A stretch of 7,939 bases of DNA, from contig CAJOLO010000103.1 in NCBI GenBank assembly GCA_905235345.1, positions 1 to 7,939 of the forward strand. Reading direction: 5' to 3'. Position numbers and translations under genes: made by a program. The stretch's first letter is position 1. Each line of letters begins with the position of its first letter. A model generated the notes under the pieces. The model was not told where the DNA came from, searched no databases, and saw only the letters and a list, made by a program, of their open reading frames with translations. Shown here piece after piece: positions 1-6,136 of this stretch. The DNA is from an uncultured Lachnospiraceae bacterium. GTDB taxonomy: Bacteria; Bacillota; Clostridia; Lachnospirales; Lachnospiraceae.

Positions 1-642
1 ACCATTATCATATAATAAAACACTAAGCTCCGCCCATGAGTATTTATAAATATTCATGTAATTCTTTGCTTCCACGTCCTGACTGCTGTCTACCGATATA
101 AGATATGGAATATCCTCTCCGAGAAGTTCAGAAGCTGCTACAGTTTTACCTATACTTACTTCATGGTATAATGCCATTATCAGATTATTCTCCTGTCTTA
201 TTACCTTTCCGGCTGTAAGCGCCACAGATTGTTCGATTCTTGACTCATAATTATCATACTTTAACCTTCCCCAAATCATTTGCCTTTCTTCTTTCGTAAG
301 ATATTTATAGGAAAGATCTGCTGCATCCTTAGTATTCTTCTCCTCCATCTCCTTTAGCACATTGGTTCTGACAAGCACAGCCTGAGTCTTTAACGCTTCC
401 ATATTAAAGTCAGGCGAAATGACTCCTGCCATAACTCCCACAACATATTCCTCCACATCAATACTTTTATATAATCCATTAATTTCAATCATTATATCCC
501 TTCCCATCAGATTATTCTTCAAGGAATATCCGCCGGTTCCAACAACTATATTTTCATTAAATAAATGTGCTGCCCGGCAACATATATAGGGGAAAATAAT
601 TACAAAAATCCAAAATACTATATTCCATATTATTTTTTTCAC
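1..642 (-). CDS. SpoIID/LytB-domain protein, divergent, C-terminus cut by window edge
   Basis: Translating the minus strand from GTG at 642 gives 214 codons without a stop, running off the left edge. An AT-rich leader encodes a hydrophobic segment (about residues 4-22) after two lysines, so the protein is probably anchored in the membrane with its domain outside. From about residue 52 it matches the SpoIID/LytB family pattern: IDVEEYVVGVMAG, then FNMEALKTQAVLVRT, then a YH...S.G.T motif near 159-167. SpoIID proteins are lytic transglycosylases acting on peptidoglycan stripped of stem peptides; LytB relatives modify amidase activity. The family glutamate in the usual AAEMP motif aligns with Val74 here, and the usual HSTSGG motif is also altered, so catalytic activity is doubtful. 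The GTG start is supported by GGGGGAGG eight bases upstream; no in-frame ATG has such a site. The preceding gene on this strand is glgP. Family assignment is by pattern recognition; function beyond that is inference. Confidence 0.8.
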   Translation of the reverse strand, partial: MKKIIWNIVFWIFVIIFPYICCRAAHLFNENIVVGTGGYSLKNNLMGRDIMIEINGLYKSIDVEEYVVGVMAGVISPDFNMEALKTQAVLVRTNVLKEMEEKNTKDAADLSYKYLTKEERQMIWGRLKYDNYESRIEQSVALTAGKVIRQENNLIMALYHEVSIGKTVAASELLGEDIPYLISVDSSQDVEAKNYMNIYKYSWAELSVLLYDNG

Positions 643-644
643 AT

Positions 645-679
645 AAAAAACCTCCCCCACTATTATATGTGGGGAAGGT
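645..679 (-). terminator. Intrinsic terminator after glgP, overlapping the next gene's ribosome site
   Basis: On the minus strand, ACCTTCCCCAC, loop ATATAATA, then GTGGGGGAGGT form an 11-bp stem with one G-T wobble, followed by a run of T. This is the classic rho-independent layout, about 135 bases after the glgP stop. The 3' arm contains the GGGGGAGG that serves the GTG start at 642, so the same structure may hide that ribosome site in read-through transcripts. Confidence 0.75.
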
Positions 680-815
680 CATTATTATTACATATTCAAG
701 ATTGTCTCATGCGTTCTTGCTGCAAAATACACTTAATCTTTGCCGACATCTTCATGTATGCATTCCTGCATTCCTCCGGAGACTTATAAGTGTAATGTGA
801 GTTGTTCACACGCAA

Positions 816-1595
816 TTACTTAGATTTCTTTTTAGCAGATTCCTTTGCCATCTTAACCGTAACCTTATCCAGATGCCAAATCTCCTGTGCATATTGCTCG
901 ATTGTACGGTCAGAAGAGAACTTGCCTGCACATGCCGTATTAAGCATTGCCATCTTAGCCCAGCGTTTCTCATCTCTATATGCCTCATCAATCTTCTCAT
1001 GTGCTTCACAATATGAATCAAAATCCTTCAAAGTAAAATATACATCCTCTTCAATAAGTGAATCATATATGTCACGGAATATCTCTGTATCCTCATTGTA
1101 GGTTCCGTTTATGAGTTGTGTAAGTACTCGACGTACATTGGCGTTACTGTTATAAATATCTCTTGGTCTGTAATTCTTATCTCTCTCATAAGCCATAACC
1201 TCATCTGCAGAAAGACCGAATATAAATGCGTTCTCAGCACCAACCTCTTCAACTATCTCAACATTGGCACCGTCCATTGTTCCTATTGTCGGAGCACCAT
1301 TTAACATGAACTTCATGTTACCGGTACCTGACGCTTCACGGGAAGCTGTTGAAATCTGCTCTGATACATCTGCTGCAGCAAAGATAAGCTCTGCATTAGA
1401 CACACGATAGTTTTCAATGAACACAACCTTAATCTTGCCTTTAATTGATTCGTCATTGTTAATAACATCTGCTACCGAGTTGATAAGCTTGATAGTAAGC
1501 TTAGCTCTCTTATATCCCGCTGCCGCCTTAGCACCGAAAATAAATGTACGTGGAACGATATCCTTCTCAGGATGTAATCTCCGTGTAGAGATGCA
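816..1595 (-). pseudogene. glgP: Glycogen phosphorylase, C-terminal part, in a shifted frame
   Basis: This frame is open from just after a TAA at 1596-1598 down to the TAA at 816-818, about 259 codons. It reads HPEKDIVPRTFIFGAKAAAGYKRAK, then KIKVVFIENYRVSNAELIFAAADVSEQIS, then the phosphorylase signature EASGTGNMKFMLNG, whose lysine forms the Schiff base with pyridoxal phosphate. It ends in a lysine-rich tail (KESAKKKSK). It is the direct continuation of the 1567-3279 reading frame, shifted by one base, and supplies the C-terminal cofactor and glucosyl-binding domain. Joining the two frames gives about 820 residues, the normal size for the family. An internal GTG at 1424 could open a 202-residue product, but it has no good ribosome site and falls inside a conserved strand, so I regard this as a fragment and not an independent gene. 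Confidence 0.85.
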
Positions 1596-3279
1596 TTACA
1601 TGAAGGATGTTAAGAAGCTGTCTCTTATACTCATGTAATCTCTTAACCTGTACATCAAAGATTGAACGTGGATCAACCTCAATTCCGTTATGCTCCTTTA
1701 TATATGCAGCAAGACGAACCTTGTTCTGATACTTAATATTCATGAATTCCTGCTGACATTTCTCATCATCAGCATAAACCTTAAGCTTAGCAATGTGTGG
1801 AAGATCCGTAATCCACTCATCACCAATCTTAGATGTAACCCAGTCAGCAAGAAGCGGATTACCATGCAATAAGAAACGTCTCTGAGTAATACCATTGGTC
1901 TTATTATTGAACTGCTCAGGTCTCATCTCGTAGAAGTCCTTAAGCTCACGTTTCTTAAGAATCTCTGTATGAAGGGCAGCCACTCCGTTAACAGAGTATG
2001 AACCGGCAATTGCAAGATGAGCCATCTTAACCTGACCGTCATAAAGAATAGCCATACTCTTAACCTTACCCGGATCGTTAGGATACTTCTCACGAATCAT
2101 ATTAACAAATCTTCTGTCAATCTCCTCGATAATCTGATATACACGCGGAAGAAGTCTTGAGAACAGTTCAATAGGCCACTTCTCCAAAGCTTCTGACATA
2201 ATAGTGTGGTTAGTATATGCACATGTGTTACAGGTTATCTCCCATGCATCATCCCACTCAAGTCCTTCCTCATCAACAAGGATTCTCATAAGCTCTGCAA
2301 CTGTAACCGTAGGATGAGTATCATTCAACTGGAATGTAATCTTCTTAGGAAGATCATGAATATCCTTATTGTTCTCTTTAAACTTCTTAAGAGCAGTCTG
2401 TATAGACGCTGATATAAAGAAATACTGCTGCTTTAATCTCAGTTCTTTACCTGCATAATGATTATCGTTAGGATAAAGCACCTCAACAATTGTTCTTGCA
2501 AGGTTCTGCTGCTCAACAGCTTTCTCATATTCACCTTTATCAAAAGAATCAAGGTTAAAGTCCTGAATTGCCTCTGCATCCCAGATTCTTAAGGTATTAA
2601 CAATATTATTACCATATCCGATTACCGGAAGATCATAGGGAATTGCACGAATTGAGGAATAACCCTCCTGTATAAAATGATTCTTACCATCTTTATACTC
2701 TACCTTAACATGGCCACCGAACTTAACCTCACACGCATATTCATTACGTCGAACCTCGAACGGGTTACCATCTCTCAACCAGTCATCCGGCTTCTCTATC
2801 TGGTATCCATCCTTAATCTCCTGACGGAACATTCCGTAACGATAACGTATACCGCATCCGTATGCAGGATATCCAAGTGTTGACAGAGAGTCTAAAAAGC
2901 ATGCTGCAAGACGCCCGAGTCCACCATTACCAAGAGCCGCATCCGGCTCCTGATCCTCGATCACATTAAGATCAAAGCCCAATTCATCAAGCGCCTCTTT
3001 AACCTCATTATAATATGTCAAATTAATTAAGTTATTACCGAGTGCTCTACCCATCAAAAACTCCATCGATAAATAATACACTGTCTTGGCATTCCTTCTC
3101 TCATACTCCTTATGAGTTGCTATCCACTGATCAATAATAGTATCCTTGATTGCATAGCATACTGCCTGAAACACCTGCTGCTGTGTAGCCTCATCAATCG
3201 TTTTACGATAAAGAGCCTTGACATGATTTACAACCTCTTTCTTAAAGGTCTCTTTGTCGAAATCTAACTTTCTTGCCAT
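1567..3279 (-). CDS. glgP: Glycogen/alpha-glucan phosphorylase, N-terminal 570 residues before a frameshift
   Basis: GlgP releases glucose-1-phosphate from the non-reducing ends of glycogen or maltodextrin with inorganic phosphate, a cytoplasmic PLP enzyme of family GT35. Family blocks are plain: VYYLSMEFLMGR (68-78), ALGNGGLGRLAACFLDSLSTL (115-135), QLNDTHPTVTVAELMR (317-332), YTNHTIMSEALEKWP (355-369), NNKTNGITQRRFL (458-470) and VQVKRLHEYKRQLLNILHVM (543-562). The frame ends eight residues later at TGA, about 250 residues short of family length, and the missing part lies in the next frame. Alone, this product lacks the PLP lysine and should be inactive. The start ATG has AAGGAGG 11 bases upstream and gives a normal family N-terminus. 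A promoter lies about 170 bases upstream, giving a leader of about 160 bases. No other glycogen gene is visible beside it. The break may be a true mutation or a sequence error. Confidence 0.93.
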   Translation of the reverse strand: MARKLDFDKETFKKEVVNHVKALYRKTIDEATQQQVFQAVCYAIKDTIIDQWIATHKEYERRNAKTVYYLSMEFLMGRALGNNLINLTYYNEVKEALDELGFDLNVIEDQEPDAALGNGGLGRLAACFLDSLSTLGYPAYGCGIRYRYGMFRQEIKDGYQIEKPDDWLRDGNPFEVRRNEYACEVKFGGHVKVEYKDGKNHFIQEGYSSIRAIPYDLPVIGYGNNIVNTLRIWDAEAIQDFNLDSFDKGEYEKAVEQQNLARTIVEVLYPNDNHYAGKELRLKQQYFFISASIQTALKKFKENNKDIHDLPKKITFQLNDTHPTVTVAELMRILVDEEGLEWDDAWEITCNTCAYTNHTIMSEALEKWPIELFSRLLPRVYQIIEEIDRRFVNMIREKYPNDPGKVKSMAILYDGQVKMAHLAIAGSYSVNGVAALHTEILKKRELKDFYEMRPEQFNNKTNGITQRRFLLHGNPLLADWVTSKIGDEWITDLPHIAKLKVYADDEKCQQEFMNIKYQNKVRLAAYIKEHNGIEVDPRSIFDVQVKRLHEYKRQLLNILHVMHLYTEITS

Positions 3280-3409
3280 GTTATTATAATCCTCCTTATT
3301 ACCGGAATATAGTCATTGCAATCAAAGCATCTAATCCAACAACCTTATTCCTTATTTTTCAGAATACAATCATAACAATTCCATTCCTGTAACACCTTAA
3401 TTACTATAC

Positions 3410-3437
3410 ATTTCATTAACGAATTTGCTAATGAAAT
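3410..3437. repeat. Inverted repeat in the glgP leader, possible operator
   Basis: ATTTCATTA and TAATGAAAT form perfect 9-bp arms around a 10-base centre. The element sits about 10 to 40 bases downstream of the predicted glgP -10 box, so it covers the start of the transcript. That position suits a repressor site or an RNA hairpin at the 5' end of the mRNA. The regulator is unknown; the structure is seen directly, its role is inferred. Confidence 0.45.
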
Positions 3438-3447
3438 AATCGTTTAT

Positions 3448-3476
3448 ATTTTATCAAAATTTAACATATTTCACAA
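3448..3476 (-). promoter_or_regulatory. Predicted sigma-A promoter of glgP
   Basis: On the minus strand TTGTGA (3476-3471), a 17-base spacer and TAAAAT (3453-3448) match the vegetative consensus at four of six and five of six positions, with a TG dinucleotide one base before the -10 (extended -10). The predicted start is near 3441. The -35 lies inside a small dyad (ACAAG, five bases, CTTGT), which could bind a regulator. No clear terminator for the upstream amidase gene is seen between 3477 and 3567. Confidence 0.5.
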
Positions 3477-3567
3477 GTGTTTCTTGTAAACTCTTGCTTT
3501 TGTTTAGTATTTTATAATTACAAGCTTATATACTTAATATATATCTTATGTGGCTTAAAGATACATC

Positions 3568-5208
3568 TTATTTTTTCTTGGTTCGTACTCCGTTTTTATT
3601 CACATAGTATTTGCCAATCCACTTTTTCTTTGCCATCTTGCCGGTCTCCTCGTCAAAATAGTAATATTTACCATTAATCTTCTTCCAACCGGTTACTATC
3701 ACCGCTGAGTTATTGTCAAAATAATACTTTGCAGAACCAATCTTAGTAAGTCCATGTGCAACCTTCTTATCGTTCACAACATAGTATGTATTATTGTCTA
3801 TGGTATGGAAGCCCTTGTTAAGTTTTCTTCCTTCAAGATCATAAAGATATGTTCCCACCCCGTCTGAATAAACAGAAGCCTTCACTATAGTTCCGTTACC
3901 TCTTGCCATATATTTATATCCATCAACAGTAAATGCTCCTACTACCATCTCGCCTGTATTGGGACTTAGAAAAAATGTATTATCTCCCTGAGTAATGAAT
4001 CCTGTCTTCATCTGCCCGGTCATTTCATCAAAATAAAACCACACTCCGTCTGACTTCACCCAGCCGGATACCTTCTGACCTTCAGTATTCTTATAATACG
4101 TTGCCCCGTCTTCCTGAACAAAATCACCGGTAACAGTCTTCTTCGATAAGTTATAGTAAGAAATCACTGCATTGGCATCTGCATTACCTACCTTAGTCCT
4201 CTGTGCCTTGGTCTTAAAATATTTTCTGCAATCCGATGCACTTGTAATATATCCATGCTCCATTATTACAGCGGGAATCTGGTCTACCACTCCGCGCCTT
4301 ACTATCGCATAATAATCAGCAACCTTTCCATTACTGTATCTGCCTGTTCCGGATTTTCTTAACAAGAATCCTCTGTTGGCAATACCAAGCTTATGAAGTT
4401 CTTTCAGTGCAATTCTTCCGAACGCCTGGGTTTCCTGTCTGATCCTGTCATGATATCCCGATTTATATGCCACTAATGCATTGGCTCCACTACTATACCC
4501 TGCATTAATATGCACACTGACAAGAAAATCCGCCTGAAGCTTCTTTGCATAATTACTTCTGGCATAAAGGCAATCACCAAGTCCCAGATTCTTACAACAG
4601 GCACCGGTTTCTCTTGTCATGTATACTGTAATATCTCCATAATCCAACAACGCATCATACATTGCCTGTGAAATGTCCAAAACCACTACTTCTTCCTTAA
4701 GTCCGTTTCCCGCTGCTCCCGTATGCACTTTACAGTGTCCCGGGTCGATCAAAAGTACCTTTGCATCTGCCGGAGATAAACCTGTATAAACAAGACCGTT
4801 ATTCACCGTTCCTTGCTGAGGAGCCAGCTCTGTGGCAGTTGTAGGTGCTTCCGTCGTAGCCTCTGTTGTCTTTTCCTCTGTTGATGACTGTTCTGTTGAA
4901 CTCTGTTTTCCTGTATCTTCCTCTGTGCTACCATCTTGCTTTTCAGTTTCTTTCTCCGTCGTACCACTTTGCTTTCCGGCATCTTTTTCTGTGGTACCAT
5001 CTTGTTTTTCAGTTTCTTTCTCCGTCGTACCACCTTGCTGCGCACCCTCTTCTTCCGTCACATCTTTTTGCTGTGCAGATATAATACCATCTTCTGATGT
5101 ATCCGCAGACACGTACATTCCGGCTGCAGGATTAGTAGTCACAAGCATCGCCACCGACATAAACATGGCAATATTTTTTTTCATGCTTTTATAACTGAAT
5201 TTTTTCAT
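3568..5208 (-). CDS. Secreted N-acetylmuramoyl-L-alanine amidase with C-terminal wall-binding repeats
   Basis: This 546-residue enzyme should cleave the bond between N-acetylmuramic acid and L-alanine in peptidoglycan, outside the cell. In order: a Sec signal peptide with cleavage near VSA/D (about 35/36); a Thr/Glu/Lys/Gln-rich linker (36-135) with four 11-residue units at 61-104; an Amidase_3 domain (about 151-355); and about eight aromatic, glycine-rich repeats of roughly 20 residues (about 370-546) of the choline/cell-wall-binding type, such as GWKKINGKYYYF. The Amidase_3 residues are all visible: His158 (DPGH), Glu172 (LKEE) and His233 (SVHINA) for zinc, and catalytic Glu317 (MEHGYIT). 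The ATG at 5208 is preferred because CGGAGG lies six bases before it; an in-frame ATG at 5232 would place that site inside the gene. It has its own promoter and is divergent from the PH-domain gene. The repeats may bind (lipo)teichoic-acid choline or other wall polymers; the ligand is not evident. Confidence 0.92.
   Translation of the reverse strand: MKKFSYKSMKKNIAMFMSVAMLVTTNPAAGMYVSADTSEDGIISAQQKDVTEEEGAQQGGTTEKETEKQDGTTEKDAGKQSGTTEKETEKQDGSTEEDTGKQSSTEQSSTEEKTTEATTEAPTTATELAPQQGTVNNGLVYTGLSPADAKVLLIDPGHCKVHTGAAGNGLKEEVVVLDISQAMYDALLDYGDITVYMTRETGACCKNLGLGDCLYARSNYAKKLQADFLVSVHINAGYSSGANALVAYKSGYHDRIRQETQAFGRIALKELHKLGIANRGFLLRKSGTGRYSNGKVADYYAIVRRGVVDQIPAVIMEHGYITSASDCRKYFKTKAQRTKVGNADANAVISYYNLSKKTVTGDFVQEDGATYYKNTEGQKVSGWVKSDGVWFYFDEMTGQMKTGFITQGDNTFFLSPNTGEMVVGAFTVDGYKYMARGNGTIVKASVYSDGVGTYLYDLEGRKLNKGFHTIDNNTYYVVNDKKVAHGLTKIGSAKYYFDNNSAVIVTGWKKINGKYYYFDEETGKMAKKKWIGKYYVNKNGVRTKKK
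4905..5036. repeat. Two tandem 66-bp repeats in the amidase linker
   Basis: Copies 4905-4970 and 4971-5036 are identical at 58 of 66 positions by hand count. They encode an A-B-A-B pattern of 11-residue units: TTEKETEKQDG, TTEKDAGKQSG, TTEKETEKQDG, STEEDTGKQSS. The 66-bp period keeps the frame, so gain or loss of a copy would change linker length without breaking the enzyme. The repeat is coding; it is not a CRISPR array. Confidence 0.9.
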
Positions 5209-5243
5209 TAGCATCCTCCGTTTCCGTTGCATAATATTCTTAT

Positions 5244-5272
5244 ATTATACAATTGATGAATCATTAAGGCAA
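5244..5272 (-). promoter_or_regulatory. Predicted sigma-A promoter of the amidase gene
   Basis: On the minus strand TTGCCT (5272-5267), a 17-base spacer and a perfect TATAAT (5249-5244) face the amidase gene. The predicted start near 5237 leaves a leader of about 29 bases with the CGGAGG ribosome site. It lies back to back with the PH-domain gene promoter, about 45 bases away. Confidence 0.6.
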
Positions 5273-5316
5273 TGTACAAAATGTGGATATATTTTATATA
5301 TTTTCACTGCTTATAG

Positions 5317-5345
5317 TTGAATTTACAATAAAATAATAGTATTAT
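5317..5345 (+). promoter_or_regulatory. Predicted sigma-A promoter of the PH-domain gene
   Basis: TTGAAT (5317-5322), a 17-base spacer and TATTAT (5340-5345) match four of six and five of six consensus positions. The predicted start near 5352 leaves about 40 bases to the ATG at 5393, including the CGGAGG ribosome site at 5382-5387. Confidence 0.6.
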
Positions 5346-5392
5346 ATTTATGTAAATAATGTAAATGCACCAACAAAGAAACGGAGGATATT

Positions 5393-5779
5393 ATGGATTA
5401 TTTATGGAAGGATAAAAAAAGAACCTTATTCGGACTACCTCTTTCATTTACCAAATACAGCATGACAGAAGAAAGACTTTTTATAGAACAGGGATTTCTT
5501 AATAAAAAGGAGGATGAAGTCAGACTATACAGAATTATGGATGTATCATTAAGCAGAAGCTTCGGTCAGAGAATATTCGGTGTAGGAACCATTCATTGCT
5601 GTTCTGCAGATAAAAGCATGAAAGATTTTGATATATTGAGTATTAAACATCCTAAAGAAGTTAAAGAACAGCTGTCTGATCTTGTTGAAAAACAGCGTGA
5701 TGCGAAGCGCGTTACCAACAGAGAGTTCATGTCTGACCATCATGACACGGATGACGATTACGACGATGACGACCACTGA
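5393..5779 (+). CDS. Small bacterial PH-domain protein with acidic C-terminal tail
   Basis: The 128-residue product matches the bacterial PH domain family (bPH_2, YdbS-like) over about residues 12-100: KYSMTEERLFIEQGFLNKKEDEVRLYRI, then DVSLSRSFGQRIFGVGTIH, then SIKHPKEVKEQLSDLV. The block with RI.DVS..RS..QRIFGVGT is the family's most recognisable part. Unlike YdbS and YdbT, no membrane helix precedes the domain, so it should be a soluble cytoplasmic protein. It ends in a tail of Asp and His (residues about 114-128). Members of this family have no settled function; lipid, peptide or protein binding are all possible. CGGAGG five bases before the ATG fixes the start. It has its own promoter and a strong terminator, so it appears to be a single-gene transcript, divergent from the amidase gene. 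Confidence 0.85.
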   Translation: MDYLWKDKKRTLFGLPLSFTKYSMTEERLFIEQGFLNKKEDEVRLYRIMDVSLSRSFGQRIFGVGTIHCCSADKSMKDFDILSIKHPKEVKEQLSDLVEKQRDAKRVTNREFMSDHHDTDDDYDDDDH

Positions 5780-5830
5780 TCAAACAAACCATATGCGGAA
5801 TTGTACTTTCAACATATAACACCACGAAAC

Positions 5831-5870
5831 GGGAACCGGGAGGAAGAATTCTCCCGGTTCCCTTTCTATA
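5831..5870 (+). terminator. Strong intrinsic terminator of the PH-domain gene
   Basis: GGGAACCGGGAG, loop GAAGAATT and CTCCCGGTTCCC form a perfect 12-bp GC-rich stem, followed by TTTCTATAT. It lies about 50 bases after the stop codon. The T run follows on the plus strand; on the minus strand only a short T run follows, so it probably acts in one direction. Confidence 0.88.
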
Positions 5871-6036
5871 TCCGTCTCTCATAAATACATACATCAAGTG
5901 TTATTTGTAACATTTCCAAACATTACATAACGGATCAACTTTGATGTCCCGGTTCTCATTTGCCACATATACCATTCTGATATCGCATACATCTCAACAT
6001 TATTATTTTTTAAGATTTTATACATTAGGCACAAAC

Positions 6037-6060
6037 TTTTTTGTATACTCTGTATAAAAA
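6037..6060. repeat. Small dyad upstream of the chemoreceptor promoter
   Basis: TATAC (6044-6048), TCT, GTATA (6052-6056), flanked by a T run on the left and an A run on the right, form an imperfect palindrome ending three bases before the predicted -35 box. It could be an activator or repressor site. The AT-rich context makes chance occurrence plausible. The rest of 5871-6136 shows no gene and no recognised RNA element. Confidence 0.3.
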
Positions 6061-6062
6061 CA

Positions 6063-6091
6063 TTGCATTTACAGATGTTATATAGTACAAT
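6063..6091 (+). promoter_or_regulatory. Predicted sigma-A promoter of the chemoreceptor gene
   Basis: TTGCAT (6063-6068), a 17-base spacer and TACAAT (6086-6091) precede the ATG at 6137, with AAGGAGGT six bases before that codon. I see no motility-sigma (TAAA...GCCGATAT) motif here, so the gene does not look flagellar-sigma dependent from this sequence. Confidence 0.55.
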
Positions 6092-6136
6092 ATTACTATC
6101 TCATTCAGAAAAATCTACTACTAAGGAGGTATTATT

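Noticed and set aside
661..668. TATAAT in the hairpin loop as a promoter for the SpoIID-like gene
   Set aside because: No recognisable -35 box at a suitable distance; kept only as a possibility within the hairpin finding.
802..1101. 99-codon plus-strand open frame opposite the end of glgP
   Set aside because: No family resemblance and no good ribosome site; the opposite strand is clear GlgP sequence.
1567..1595. Programmed +1 frameshift in glgP (UCC UGA with an upstream GGAG, resembling the prfB arrangement)
   Set aside because: The slip codon and spacing differ from the known prfB signal (CUU UGA with the site three bases upstream), and GlgP is not known to use recoding. A mutation or sequence error is simpler.
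4905..5036. Short CRISPR-like array
   Set aside because: The two copies are directly adjacent with no unique spacers, and they encode in-frame protein repeats.
4832..5194. 120-codon plus-strand open frame, rich in Ser, Val and Phe
   Set aside because: It is the mirror of the repetitive Thr/Glu/Lys linker and signal peptide of the amidase; it has no ribosome site or family pattern.
5871..6062. Riboswitch or small RNA gene upstream of the chemoreceptor
   Set aside because: The region is AT-rich, with only short weak dyads; I found no cyclic-di-GMP aptamer motif or any other known RNA element, and it lies mostly upstream of the predicted transcript start.
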